A stretch of 64,000 bases of DNA from JAHIQC01 sp964565645 (GTDB taxonomy: Bacteria; Actinomycetota; Coriobacteriia; Anaerosomatales; JAHIQC01), in NCBI GenBank assembly GCA_964565645.1, contig CAZMFQ010000001.1, forward strand, positions 1 to 64,000, given 5' to 3'. The position numbers were made by a program, and so were the translations under genes. Shown here piece by piece: positions 1 to 9,394 of this stretch; position 1 is the first letter of the stretch, and each line of letters starts with the position of its first letter. The notes under the pieces are model-generated. The model was given only the letters and a program-made list of their open reading frames with translations. It did not search any database and had not been told where the DNA came from.

Positions 1-893
1 CCGACGTGACCCCTGCGGCTCATTCCACCGATCCGAGCGCCACACTCTCGGCCACGCTTGACGGTGCCGCGTTCACCCTCGGTGAGACGGTTTCTGCCGA
101 AGGCACCTACACGCTCGTGGTCACCGCGACCGACCCGGCAGGAAACACCGCGACCGACTCTGTCACCTTCACCATCGACAGAACCGCTCCCGATGTGAGC
201 ATCACCGGGGTCTCCGACGGCGGCAGCTATGTGGACACCGCTACAGCGAACGCCACGACCACGGATCCGACTGCGGTGATCACCGCCACACTCGATGGGG
301 AGCCCTTCGTTCTCGGCACCACCATAAGTGTTCCAGGGACCTACACGCTGACGGTCATCGCGACCGATCCAGCAGGCAACACCGCGACCAAGACGGTCAC
401 CTTCACTGTGACCTCCACAGACACCACCGCACCTGACGTCGTCATCGACACGCCCTCAGACGGGTTTGTGACCAGCGCCGACGTGACCCCTGCGGCTCAC
501 TCAACCGATCCGAGCGCCACGCTTTCAGCCACTCTCGACGGCGCCCCGTTCACGCTTGGTGACACCGTCACGGCCGAAGGTACCTACACGCTCGTCGTGA
601 CAGCTACCGACCCTGCCGGCAACTCCGCCACGGACACTGTCACGTTCACCATCGACAAGACCGCGCCCGATCTCAGTGTGGGTGGCGTGGTCGAGGGTGG
701 AACGTACCCCGGGTCAGCTACGCCGACGGCCACGACCACGGATCCGACTGCAGTGATCACTGCGACACTCGATGGCGAGCCCTTCGTGCTCGGCACCACC
801 ATCACGGAGCCTGGAACCTACACGCTCGTGGTCACGGCCACCGACCCGACGGGCAACTTCACCACACGTACCGTCACGTTCACCATCACGGAG
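1..893 (+). repeat. Tandem DNA repeat, period 477 bp, encoding paired Ig-like domains
   Basis: The segment beginning at position 1 recurs at 478 with high nucleotide identity (both begin ccgacgtgacccctgcggct), giving a 477-bp, 159-residue period. Each period holds two Ig-like domains of different subtype. The second copy is complete to about 893 and the first is cut by the window edge. Confidence 0.8.
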
Positions 894-2129
894 ATCGTGC
901 AGCCACCGCTCGAGACCCCGCTCAAACTCACCGCTACCGCTGTAGAGCGCGCGATCGACGTGACGTGGTCTCCTGTGGCCAACCCGCTTCTCACGGGATA
1001 CCGGCTCTACCGTTCGACATCGGCAGCGGGACCGTTCACATCGATTGCGACGATCCAGTCGCCGACCACGGAGTACCATGACACGGCCGTGCTTTCGAAC
1101 ACCACCTACTACTACCGCGTGGTCGCGTTCGGCAACAACGTTGCGGACAGCGACCCCTCCAACATCGATGACGCGATCATCAAGCCTGCAGTTGAACGCC
1201 TCTGGGGCGAGAACCGTCTGAAGACGGCCATCGACATCTCCTACGAGGTGTTCCCCGGGTCCGACGTGGTCATCATTGCCACCAGCAGGAACTTCGCCGA
1301 CGCACTTTCGGCCTCAGGTCTTGCGGGTTCGTATCGGGCTCCGCTCTTGCTCACCGAGGTGCACAGTCTCGATCCTGCCACACAAGCCGAGATCCAGAGG
1401 CTCGGCGCCCACAAGGCGATCATCGTCGGCGGGACTGCGGCGGTCGGCGCCGAAGTGGAGAACACCTTGCGATCCGGCATGCATCTGACGGTGCAGCGTT
1501 TCGGTGGAGCGTCTCGCTATGAGACGTCGGTTGCCATAGCGCAGGAGATCCAGGCTCACGAGAGCGTGATGGGCAGGCCGTTCTCCAAGCAGGTCTTCCT
1601 GGCGCGAGGCGACAACTTCCCGGATGCGTTGTCCGTTTCCCCGCTTGCATACACCCTGAAAGCACCCATCCTGCTGACCAAGCCGACCGTCCTGCCTGCC
1701 GCGGTCAAGAGCTACGTCACCGGCCGAGGATTCTCATCGCAGCTTGTCGCAGGTGGCACATCTGCGGTCAGTGATGCTGTGGCGGCCGAGCTTGCTGCAG
1801 CAGGGAAGATGTCCTCCGTGCGCAAGGGCGGGGCCAACCGCTACGTCACGAGCGCGATGATCGCCGGATACGGCGTCTCCAAGGGTTGGGGGACCTGGTC
1901 CGCCATCGGTATCGCCACCGGCACGAACTTCCCTGACGCGCTTACCGGCGGGGTCGCCATGGGCGAGCTCGTAGGCGTCCTCATGGTGACGACCCCGGAC
2001 ACGTTGCATCCCGACATCAGGCAGCAGATCGTGGATCACCAACACGAGATATTCGACGCCGAGCTCTTCGGCGGGACTGCGGCACTGAGCGCGAATGTGG
2101 AGAGACAGGTCGCTGACCTGTTGAAATAG
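1..2129 (+). CDS. Surface protein with Ig-like repeats, FN3-like domain and three cell-wall-binding (CWB2) repeats, 5' partial
   Basis: The reading frame is open at the left edge, so only the C-terminal part (about 707 residues) is present. Four Ig-like units of about 80 residues come first (signatures DPAGNTATDSVTF and GTYTLVVTATDP). A fibronectin-III-like segment follows (YRLYRST, TYYYRVVAF). Three CWB2 (PF04122-like) repeats end the protein, with motifs RLWGENRLKTAIDIS, RFGGASRYETSVAIA and GGANRYVTSAMIA, each with a FADAL/FPDAL core and a GGTAAV-type end. CWB2 repeats anchor proteins non-covalently to Gram-positive walls. The protein is inferred to be exported and wall-attached; its ligand is unknown. 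The GTG at position 6 lies inside a repeat and is not the true start. Confidence 0.85.
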   Translation, partial: DVTPAAHSTDPSATLSATLDGAAFTLGETVSAEGTYTLVVTATDPAGNTATDSVTFTIDRTAPDVSITGVSDGGSYVDTATANATTTDPTAVITATLDGEPFVLGTTISVPGTYTLTVIATDPAGNTATKTVTFTVTSTDTTAPDVVIDTPSDGFVTSADVTPAAHSTDPSATLSATLDGAPFTLGDTVTAEGTYTLVVTATDPAGNSATDTVTFTIDKTAPDLSVGGVVEGGTYPGSATPTATTTDPTAVITATLDGEPFVLGTTITEPGTYTLVVTATDPTGNFTTRTVTFTITEIVQPPLETPLKLTATAVERAIDVTWSPVANPLLTGYRLYRSTSAAGPFTSIATIQSPTTEYHDTAVLSNTTYYYRVVAFGNNVADSDPSNIDDAIIKPAVERLWGENRLKTAIDISYEVFPGSDVVIIATSRNFADALSASGLAGSYRAPLLLTEVHSLDPATQAEIQRLGAHKAIIVGGTAAVGAEVENTLRSGMHLTVQRFGGASRYETSVAIAQEIQAHESVMGRPFSKQVFLARGDNFPDALSVSPLAYTLKAPILLTKPTVLPAAVKSYVTGRGFSSQLVAGGTSAVSDAVAAELAAAGKMSSVRKGGANRYVTSAMIAGYGVSKGWGTWSAIGIATGTNFPDALTGGVAMGELVGVLMVTTPDTLHPDIRQQIVDHQHEIFDAELFGGTAALSANVERQVADLLK

Positions 2130-2146
2130 GGCGCCACTTGAACTGC

Positions 2147-2174
2147 GAGGGCCTCTCCGAAAGGGGAGGCCCTC
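2147..2174 (+). terminator. Hairpin terminator candidate after the surface protein gene
   Basis: A 12-bp stem (GAGGGCCTCTCC / GGGGAGGCCCTC, one G-T wobble) closes a GAAA loop 17 nt after the stop codon. No strong T-run follows, so intrinsic termination is likely but not certain. Confidence 0.6.
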
Positions 2175-2294
2175 TGCATTACGCCTCGGTGACGAACGAC
2201 GTCCCGGCGGTCAGGGGGACGCATCTGTGGCACAATATGGGCCTGAGATGATCGTTCCGCGGAATCACCGCGTACCTGCCGAGGAGAACCCCTC

Positions 2295-3191
2295 ATGACT
2301 GAACCGCGCTTCGGGCGCCTGCTCACCGCGATGGTGACGCCGTTCACGCCGGACCTTGACCTCGACCTGCCCAGGGCGGCCGCGCTCGCGAATCGGATCC
2401 TGGATCAGGGAAGCGACGGCCTCATCGTGTGCGGGACGACCGGAGAGTCTCCCACTGTCTTCTATCCGCAGAAGATGGACCTCTTCCGCGCCGTGATCGA
2501 TGCGGTCGGCGGGCGCAAGCCTCTCATCGCGAATGTCGGCGACAACTGCACCGCCGACTCGGTGGAGTTCGCCAAGGAGGTCGTCGCCCTGGGTGTCGAC
2601 GGCATCATGGCGGTCGTCCCGTACTACAACAAGCCTCCGCAGGAGGGAATGTATCGGCACTTCCGTGCCATCGCCGAAGCCGTAGACGTCCCGGTGGTGC
2701 TGTACAACATCCCCGGCCGATGCGTCGTGAACATGGAGCCGGATACCATCCTGCGTCTCGCTCACGACTGTGAGAACATCGTGGCGCTCAAGCAGGCGAC
2801 GCCGGACCTGTCTCAGACTGCGGCAGTGATCGCTGACGCTCCTGAGGGCTTCGAGGTCTTCTCCGGAGACGACGAGCTGACTCTGCCCATGATGGGCCTC
2901 GGCGGCACCGGCGTGATCTCGACCATCGGCAACGTCGCGTCAGACCGGATGCGCGAGTTGGTCTATGCGCAGGCCGAGGGCGACCACACGCGGGCACTCC
3001 GCGTCCATCTCGAGCTCCTGCCGATGATGAAGACCCTGTTCATCACCTCCAATCCGATCATGGTCAAGAAGGCCCTCGAGTTCGTCGGATTCCCCGTGGG
3101 CGGCGTGCGATTGCCGCTCGTGGACGCTGATGCGGCTCAGTCGGCCGAGCTCGAGCACGTCATGCGGCACACGGGCCTGTTGCCCTTCTGA
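2295..3191 (+). CDS. dapA: 4-hydroxy-tetrahydrodipicolinate synthase
   Basis: DapA condenses pyruvate with aspartate semialdehyde, the first committed step to diaminopimelate and lysine. The protein has 298 residues, the normal length. It shows the substrate-binding GTTGESPT motif (T48, T49), the catalytic Tyr137 in VVLYNIPGR and the Schiff-base Lys166 in NIVALKQATPD. The ATG start has a GAGGAG ribosome site. dapF and an LL-DAP aminotransferase gene (dapL) lie about 20 kb downstream, so much of the aminotransferase-type DAP route is encoded here. It precedes rnj, as in many actinobacteria. Confidence 0.97.
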   Translation: MTEPRFGRLLTAMVTPFTPDLDLDLPRAAALANRILDQGSDGLIVCGTTGESPTVFYPQKMDLFRAVIDAVGGRKPLIANVGDNCTADSVEFAKEVVALGVDGIMAVVPYYNKPPQEGMYRHFRAIAEAVDVPVVLYNIPGRCVVNMEPDTILRLAHDCENIVALKQATPDLSQTAAVIADAPEGFEVFSGDDELTLPMMGLGGTGVISTIGNVASDRMRELVYAQAEGDHTRALRVHLELLPMMKTLFITSNPIMVKKALEFVGFPVGGVRLPLVDADAAQSAELEHVMRHTGLLPF

Positions 3192-3297
3192 GCTGCATGA
3201 ACATCGATGGATTCGTCGCGTGTCAGCGCGGCGTCGTATCGTCACACAGCATGCCGAGGAACGGCGTGCGCGAACCAAAGGAGCATCACACCAGCAC

Positions 3298-4965
3298 ATG
3301 ACAGACAAGAAGAAGCGCCTTCGCGTCATCCCGCTCGGCGGGCTTGACGAGATAGGCAAGAACATGACCGTCGTCGAGTACGGGGACGACATGGTCATCA
3401 TCGACGCGGGCATCATGTTCCCGGACGAGGATCATCCCGGCGTCGATCTGATCCTGCCTGACTACACCTATGTCACCAAGCGCAAGGACCGGCTCCGCGG
3501 GATCATCATCACCCACGGCCACGAAGACCACACCGGGGCGCTGCCATACCTGCTCAAGGAATTGGACATCAAGGTGCCGATCCTCGGCACGAAGCTCACT
3601 CTCGGTCTGATCCAGGGCAAACTCGAGGAGCACGGCATCAAGAAGGCCAAGCTCCGCGAGATCCGGGCCGGCGCCCATGTGAACCTCGGCAACTTCGGGT
3701 TCGACTTCATGGCCGTCAACCACTCGATCCCTGACGGCGTGGCCGTGCTCGTCCGCACACCGGTCGGCAACATCCTGCACACCGGGGACTTCAAGCTCGA
3801 TCAGACGCCCATCGACGGTCGCCTGACCGATTACCAGGAACTTGCGAAGGCGGGCAAGTCCGGCGTACTGCTCCTCATGAGCGACTCCACCAACGCGGAG
3901 TCGGCCGGCATCACGCGTTCGGAGGCAGCTGTCGGACCTGCACTCAAGTCCATCATGGCAGCCGCTGAACAGCGCGTGATCGTAGCATCCTTCTCCAGCC
4001 ACATCCATCGTCTCCAGCAGGTCTGCGATGCTGCTGTAGGGTGCGGGCGCAAGGTGGTAGTCACTGGCCGCTCGATGATCAACAACACCAAGATCGCGCG
4101 CCAACTCGGGTACCTCGTGATCGACGATGACGACATCATCGATGCCTACGAGATGGGCAATCTCCCGCCCGAGAAGGTCTGCGTGCTGTCGACTGGCAGC
4201 CAGGGCGAGCCTCTATCAGCGCTCGCCCGTATGGCAAACGGCGATCATCGGGCCGTCCAGATCGAGGAGGGCGACACCGTGATCATCTCGGCGACACCGG
4301 TCCCGGGCAACGAGAAGGCCGTCTCCCGCGTCATCAACCGCCTGGCCAAAGCCGGCGCTCATGTGAAGCACAAAGGCTCAGCCGACGTCCATGTCTCAGG
4401 ACATGCGGCCGCCGAGGAGCTGAAACTGATGCTCAACCTCATCAAGCCCCGCTACTTCATGCCCGTGCACGGCGAGACCCGCCATCTCCAGGCACACTGC
4501 GAGTTGGCCCAGTCTGTGGGCATGGACCGTCGCGACATCTTCATCATGGACAATGGTGATTGTCTTGAGTTCGACGAGCGCGGGGCTCGCCTCGCTGCGC
4601 ATGTCGAGAGCGGGGTCGTGTATGTCGACGGGCTCTCGGTCGGCGAGCTTGGCAAAGTCGTGTTGCGGGACCGCCAGTTGCTCGCCCGTGACGGGATAGC
4701 GACCATCGTCATCGCCATCGACGCGCAGACGGGCAAGCCGATCGGCGAGCCCGAGCTCGTCATGCGGGGCGTCACCGCCGGCGAGAGCGACGAGCTTTTC
4801 GACGAGGCACGCGCACGGATCTCCAAGACCCTCGCAAAGACCGCCAAAGAAGGCGCAACCGATCAGCATGTGGTCAGCAATGCGGTTCGTGAATCGCTCT
4901 CGCAGTTCCTGTGGGAGCAGGTACGCCGCCGCCCGATGATCATTCCTGTAGTGATGGAGGTCTGA
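3298..4965 (+). CDS. rnj: Ribonuclease J
   Basis: A 555-residue metallo-beta-lactamase/beta-CASP RNase with 5'-3' exo- and endonuclease activity in RNA maturation and decay. The metal-binding HGHEDH motif is at residues 73-78, followed by MAVNHSIPDGV, HTGDFKLD, the beta-CASP SFSSHIHRLQQ region and the late PVHGETRHL motif. The start is placed at the ATG preceding TDKKKRLRVIPLGG because this gives standard family length. AAAGGAG lies 14 nt upstream, slightly far. RNase Y is also encoded in this window, so both decay enzymes coexist. Confidence 0.96.
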   Translation: MTDKKKRLRVIPLGGLDEIGKNMTVVEYGDDMVIIDAGIMFPDEDHPGVDLILPDYTYVTKRKDRLRGIIITHGHEDHTGALPYLLKELDIKVPILGTKLTLGLIQGKLEEHGIKKAKLREIRAGAHVNLGNFGFDFMAVNHSIPDGVAVLVRTPVGNILHTGDFKLDQTPIDGRLTDYQELAKAGKSGVLLLMSDSTNAESAGITRSEAAVGPALKSIMAAAEQRVIVASFSSHIHRLQQVCDAAVGCGRKVVVTGRSMINNTKIARQLGYLVIDDDDIIDAYEMGNLPPEKVCVLSTGSQGEPLSALARMANGDHRAVQIEEGDTVIISATPVPGNEKAVSRVINRLAKAGAHVKHKGSADVHVSGHAAAEELKLMLNLIKPRYFMPVHGETRHLQAHCELAQSVGMDRRDIFIMDNGDCLEFDERGARLAAHVESGVVYVDGLSVGELGKVVLRDRQLLARDGIATIVIAIDAQTGKPIGEPELVMRGVTAGESDELFDEARARISKTLAKTAKEGATDQHVVSNAVRESLSQFLWEQVRRRPMIIPVVMEV

Positions 4966-4966
4966 G

Positions 4967-5767
4967 TTGACCGAGGTCCTTCGAGCTTTGGTGCTCGGCG
5001 TCGTCCAGGGCTTCGCCGAGTTCCTTCCAATATCGTCCTCTGGTCACCTCAGATTGCTGCAGGAACTCTTCGGCTGGAACGAGTTCGGTGTGGCGTTCGA
5101 CGTCATGCTGCATATCGCGACGCTCCTGGCCGTGGCGATCTACTTCCGCGCGGACCTGTTGAACATGCTCATAGCCGTACTCTCGAAGGATCCTGCGCGA
5201 AGTGCCGACAGGAGGCTGGCGTGGCTCGTGATCGTCGCCACGATCCCCACCGGGCTGATCGGCGTGCTCGGCAACGACTGGTTCGAAACCGTGGCGATGG
5301 TGTACGTCGGAGTAGCCTTCCTGCTGACCGCGGCGTTCCTGACCGCAGCTGACAGGCTCTCTCGTCTCGCCCTGCATGCGGCCGATGGTCTGACCTTCTG
5401 GCAATCCGTGTTGGTCGGGGTGGCACAGGGTGTGGCGATCATGCCGGGGATCTCACGTTCCGGCGCCACGATGTCCGCTGGCCTGGGTCTGGGTCTCGAT
5501 CGCGAGCAGGCGGCTCGATTCTCGTTCCTGCTGTCGTTCCCGATCATTCTGTTGGCGGGTGCCAAGAAGGGCCTGGACGTTCTGACGGGCCAGGCGGCCC
5601 TACCGCCTGTGGCCGTGAGTGTCGTCGGGTTCCTCGCCGCGGCCGTGACCGGATACATCGCAATCGCCGGGCTCATGCGCTTCCTTCGCAAGCACACCTT
5701 CCTTCCGTTCGCTGTATACACATTCGTCCTGGGCTGCGCCGTGATAATCTGGCAGCTGGCGGGCTAA
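4967..5767 (+). CDS. uppP: Undecaprenyl-diphosphatase (UppP/BacA)
   Basis: Integral membrane phosphatase that recycles undecaprenyl pyrophosphate for peptidoglycan synthesis; its loss is linked to bacitracin sensitivity. The 266-residue length is typical. Both signature regions are visible: EFLPISSSGHL near the N-terminus (residues 18-28) and GVAQGVAIMPGISRSGATM in the middle. Multiple hydrophobic helices follow. The start is TTG, one base after the rnj stop, with GGAGG six bases upstream, which indicates tight coupling to rnj. Confidence 0.96.
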   Translation: MTEVLRALVLGVVQGFAEFLPISSSGHLRLLQELFGWNEFGVAFDVMLHIATLLAVAIYFRADLLNMLIAVLSKDPARSADRRLAWLVIVATIPTGLIGVLGNDWFETVAMVYVGVAFLLTAAFLTAADRLSRLALHAADGLTFWQSVLVGVAQGVAIMPGISRSGATMSAGLGLGLDREQAARFSFLLSFPIILLAGAKKGLDVLTGQAALPPVAVSVVGFLAAAVTGYIAIAGLMRFLRKHTFLPFAVYTFVLGCAVIIWQLAG

Positions 5768-5787
5768 GCACCTTTCGAGAGGGATCG

Positions 5788-8040
5788 ATGGCCACCAACG
5801 GCAAGAAGTCAACGACGCGATCGAAGGGCCGCTCCTCGGCAGGTGGACGCGGTGGGGGCAAGCACGCTCCTGCACCGGTGCTGGACCAGGACGCGCGCAA
5901 CGACATAGTCGGAGTCTCTCTCTCAGCTGCGGCTATCGCGATCGCCATCGCGCTTCTCTCGGAACGCACCGGAGCCATCGGCAAGGTCGTCGCGGGACTC
6001 CTTCGCAGCGCGGTCGGCGTGGGGGCGTACATCGTGCCTGTGCTGCTCCTGCTGTGGGGAGTGAGCTTCTTCGTCCGCGCGTTCGCCATATCCGAGCGCC
6101 GCGTCGGAGCCGGGCTCGGCGTCATTCTGCTCTCGATCATCTCGATGTCGGCGGTCAACGTCGCGCCTGCCGAGGAGTGGACGACGGTCACCGTCCAGAC
6201 ACACGGTGGCTATGTCGGCGGAGCGGTCGCCTGGGCCCTGCGCTCGTTGACCGGGACCACCATCTCGTTCGTGATCCTCGTCGCGCTGATGCTCATCGGG
6301 TTCGTCATCACCGGTCTCTCCATATCAGGCGTTGTCGAGTGGGTCACCGGTCTGGTGACGCCAGATGCCGACGAGGAGTCGTCGCGCGTCACTCGCTCGC
6401 GAGCGCCGCGTACGTTGCCTCTTACCGATGTCGACGGCGTCGATGTGCCTGAGATCGCGCGCTCGGAGCCTGCGTCGAGACGGCGCCAGAGGACGCCGGC
6501 GGACGATCCCGAGGCCCGCCGCAAGACGCTTCCCACACCCGGCGCAGTCGCTCCGCGTGCGCTGGAAGGGTTCGAGTTGCCGCCGACCAGCATGCTCAAG
6601 CGCACCTCCGAGGCCGCGTCACGACACCGCGCGTCCGACAAGGAACTCAAGCAGACGGCGACACTCATCGAAGAGACGCTCGCCACGTTCGACGTGCCCG
6701 CCCGTGTGGTCGACTGGGTGCCCGGCCCGACGGTGACCATGTTCGAGCTCGAGTTGCCCCGTGGCGTGAAGGTCAATCGGGTCACCACCCTGGCAGACGA
6801 CCTCGCGTTGTCTTTGGCTGCGCCCACCGTGCGGATCCTCGCCCCGATCCCGGGCAAGTCGCTTGTCGGCATCGAGGTCCCGAACGATACCCGCAGCACG
6901 GTCACATTGGGCGATGTCCTCTCTACGACGAGCCAGACCGACGGCGGACCGCTTCAGCTCGCCATCGGCAAGGACGTCTCGGGTGACAACGTCATCGCCG
7001 ACCTCGCGTCGATGCCACACCTGCTCATCGCAGGCTCGACGGGAACCGGTAAGTCCGTGTGCATCAACGCATTGCTCATGAGCATCCTCATGAGAGCCAC
7101 TCCTGCCGAGGTCCGGCTCATCCTCATCGATCCGAAGCGGATCGAGCTCTCGCTCTACAACGGGGTGCCGCACCTCTACGTCCCGGTCGTCACCGAGGCG
7201 AAGGAGGCCGCGAGCGCGTTGGCCTGGGCAGTGAGTGAGATGGAGCGCAGGCTCCGGCTGCTCCAGAAGGCAGGGGCGCGCAACATCGGCATGTACAACA
7301 CCATGGTGCACGACGGCAAGCTCGAAGACGGCAATGAAGCCCTGCCGTACCTCGTGATTGTGATCGACGAACTCGCGGACCTCATGATGGTCGCGGCCAA
7401 GGAGGTCGAGGACTCGATCTGCCGCATCGCCCAGCTCGCCCGCGCCGCAGGCATCCACCTCATCGTGGCGACCCAGCGACCGAGCACCGACATCATCACC
7501 GGACTCATCAAGACCAACATCACGAACCGGATCGCGTTCGCGGTAGGGAGCAGCATCGACTCGCGGGTCATCCTCGACCAACCGGGGGCCGAGAAGCTCA
7601 TAGGTCTCGGTGACATGCTGTTCTCGATCCCCGCGTGGCCCAAGCCCAAGCGTATCCAGGGCGCGTTCGTCTCGGAGGCAGAGACCTCTGCGGTCGTGGA
7701 CCATCTCAAACTCCAGGCCGAGCCGGAGTACCACGAGGAGATCCTGCACCTCAAGGTCTCATCCGTAGGCGGGGGAGTGGATACCGGCGAGGATGACGAC
7801 CCGCTGCTCTGGGAGGCGGCGGACATCGCTGTGACGAGCGGCATCGGGTCGACATCGCTGCTTCAGCGGCGCCTGAAGGTCGGCTACGCACGTGCGGGCC
7901 GTATCATGGACATGCTCGAGGCCAAGGGTGTGGTCGGGCCGCCGGATGGCAGCAAGCCGCGCGAGGTGCTCGTCGACATCGAGGACCTCGAGGCGCTCAA
8001 GGGTTTCGAGCGCCAGGACAGGCTCGAGGAGGGGGAGTAG
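5788..8040 (+). CDS. ftsK: DNA translocase FtsK/SpoIIIE
   Basis: Septum-located double-stranded DNA pump for chromosome segregation. The N-terminal 180 residues hold about four membrane helices. A short basic/proline-rich linker follows to about residue 280. The motor domain has a Walker A GSTGTGKS near residue 415 and a Walker B LVIVIDELADL near 521. The C-terminal 65 residues form the winged-helix gamma domain (LLQRRLKVGYARAGRIMD). At 750 residues it is the short-linker SpoIIIE-like size. The next gene begins directly after its stop codon. Confidence 0.96.
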   Translation: MATNGKKSTTRSKGRSSAGGRGGGKHAPAPVLDQDARNDIVGVSLSAAAIAIAIALLSERTGAIGKVVAGLLRSAVGVGAYIVPVLLLLWGVSFFVRAFAISERRVGAGLGVILLSIISMSAVNVAPAEEWTTVTVQTHGGYVGGAVAWALRSLTGTTISFVILVALMLIGFVITGLSISGVVEWVTGLVTPDADEESSRVTRSRAPRTLPLTDVDGVDVPEIARSEPASRRRQRTPADDPEARRKTLPTPGAVAPRALEGFELPPTSMLKRTSEAASRHRASDKELKQTATLIEETLATFDVPARVVDWVPGPTVTMFELELPRGVKVNRVTTLADDLALSLAAPTVRILAPIPGKSLVGIEVPNDTRSTVTLGDVLSTTSQTDGGPLQLAIGKDVSGDNVIADLASMPHLLIAGSTGTGKSVCINALLMSILMRATPAEVRLILIDPKRIELSLYNGVPHLYVPVVTEAKEAASALAWAVSEMERRLRLLQKAGARNIGMYNTMVHDGKLEDGNEALPYLVIVIDELADLMMVAAKEVEDSICRIAQLARAAGIHLIVATQRPSTDIITGLIKTNITNRIAFAVGSSIDSRVILDQPGAEKLIGLGDMLFSIPAWPKPKRIQGAFVSEAETSAVVDHLKLQAEPEYHEEILHLKVSSVGGGVDTGEDDDPLLWEAADIAVTSGIGSTSLLQRRLKVGYARAGRIMDMLEAKGVVGPPDGSKPREVLVDIEDLEALKGFERQDRLEEGE

Positions 8041-8826
8041 ATGGCTGAGACCCTCGGTGCCACATTCTCTTCGGCCCGGCGGAAGCTCGGGCGCTCTCTC
8101 TCTGAGGCTGAGGCTGCAACGCGCATCCGAACCAAGATGCTCGAGGCGCTCGAACGCGGCGACTGGGACGTGCTCCCTAACGCCGCGTATGTGCGCGGAT
8201 ACATCATCAGCTACGCGAAGTTCCTGGAGCTGGATCCGGCGCCGCTCCTCCAGATGTACTCCGAGGAGACGGGGCATCTGACCAACCGCGATCGCATGCG
8301 TCTCCCGGAACAGGTCGTGCCGTCGCGTGACCGGGTCCATCACATCCCATGGAGAGCGGCCGCTGCGATCGCAGGTGTCACGGCTCTGATCGCGCTGGTC
8401 ATATGGGGTATCGGCCGCTTCGCCGGAGAGCCGGACAAGCTCCCGCCGGTTCCGAACACCCCGGAGACGACCTCGTCGGCAGTGCCGACCGGGACCACCC
8501 AGCCCACCGTGGAGCCGACGTCTTCCGTCGAACCCACTGAGACTCCGGCGGCGGGCGAGCCGTTCAAGTTGCGCGTCGACGTCACGGCTGACGGCGCATC
8601 ATGGCTCCGCGTGACGGTCGACGGGCTCAAAGCGTACGAGGGCACCCTGGCGGGCGGTCAGACCAAGGAGTGGGACGTGCAGGGCGAAGCCGTGGTGCGC
8701 GTAGGCAAACCGTCCGCGGTGACGGTCTACCGCAACGGCGAGAAGCTTGAGATCCCACGCGCCACCGAGACGCCCCAGATGACGATCACCGCGACCGACC
8801 CGGCGCCCGCCGGAGCGTCGCAGTAG
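8041..8826 (+). CDS. RodZ-like HTH membrane protein with C-terminal DUF4115-type domain
   Basis: 261 residues. An N-terminal Xre-like HTH (about residues 5-75; LSEAEAATRIRTKMLEALE, YVRGYIISYAKFLEL) is followed by a juxtamembrane basic patch. One membrane helix follows (AAIAGVTALIALVIWGIG), then a Thr/Pro/Ser-rich linker and an extracytoplasmic beta-rich domain (LRVDVTADGASWLRVTVDG). This is the RodZ architecture, a scaffold for MreB and cell shape in rods. Adjacency to ftsK (TAG directly followed by ATG) supports a cell-envelope or division role. No mreB is in the window, so the partner is unknown. Confidence 0.85.
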   Translation: MAETLGATFSSARRKLGRSLSEAEAATRIRTKMLEALERGDWDVLPNAAYVRGYIISYAKFLELDPAPLLQMYSEETGHLTNRDRMRLPEQVVPSRDRVHHIPWRAAAAIAGVTALIALVIWGIGRFAGEPDKLPPVPNTPETTSSAVPTGTTQPTVEPTSSVEPTETPAAGEPFKLRVDVTADGASWLRVTVDGLKAYEGTLAGGQTKEWDVQGEAVVRVGKPSAVTVYRNGEKLEIPRATETPQMTITATDPAPAGASQ

Positions 8827-8877
8827 CGGCAGTGTACGTGGTCGGTGAATCCGGCCACCGAGAGGAAGGCGGGCCAG

Positions 8878-9375
8878 ATGGCCAAGGACCAGAGTTTCGA
8901 TGTCGTCTCCGAAGTCGACATGCAGGAAGTGGACAACGCGGTACAGCAGGCCGCCAAGGAGCTCGTGCAGCGCTACGACCTCAAGGACACCGGCTCGACG
9001 ATCACACTGGACAAGCACGCTGCCACCGTCACCATCGCCACACCGAGCGATTTCGTGTGCAAGCAGGTGATCGACGTCCTCAACACCAAGCTCGTCAGGC
9101 GCGAGATCGACCTCAAGGCGCTGTCATGGGGCGCGGTCGAGTCCGCGAGCGGGGGGACCGTACGCGTCTCCGGTCGCATCATCAACGGTATCGAAGCGGA
9201 TCTCGCCAAGCGCATCAACAAGGACATCAAGGACCAGAAGTACAAGGTCAAGGTGCAGATCGAAGGCGAGAAGCTGCGCGTCTCCTCGGCAAGTCGTGAT
9301 GCGCTGCAGGAAGTCATCGCCTTCCTCCGTCAGCAGGACTACGGCATCCCCCTGCAGTTCACGAATTACCGGTAG
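8878..9375 (+). CDS. yajQ: YajQ family nucleotide-binding protein
   Basis: 165 residues matching the DUF520/YajQ family, which has two RNP-like ferredoxin folds; some members bind c-di-GMP or RNA. Visible family signatures are SFDVVSEVDMQEVDNAV at the N-terminus, RYDLKDTGS, and LQEVIAFLRQQDYGIPLQFTN(Y)R at the C-terminus. The start is the ATG at 8878 with GAGAGGAAGG eight bases upstream. It is a possible c-di-GMP effector in an organism that also encodes an RsiG-like protein and a degenerate GGDEF protein; that link is inference. Confidence 0.94.
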   Translation: MAKDQSFDVVSEVDMQEVDNAVQQAAKELVQRYDLKDTGSTITLDKHAATVTIATPSDFVCKQVIDVLNTKLVRREIDLKALSWGAVESASGGTVRVSGRIINGIEADLAKRINKDIKDQKYKVKVQIEGEKLRVSSASRDALQEVIAFLRQQDYGIPLQFTNYR

Positions 9376-9394
9376 CGGAGTGGCGCCTGAGAGC

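Noticed and set aside
2265..2765. Long minus-strand open frame opposite dapA
   Set aside because: Antisense shadow of a strongly conserved gene in GC-rich DNA; no ribosome site and low-complexity charged translation.
3251..3301. 16-codon ORF ending in an ATGA overlap with the rnj start
   Set aside because: No ribosome site and ordinary composition; chance is as likely as a leader peptide.
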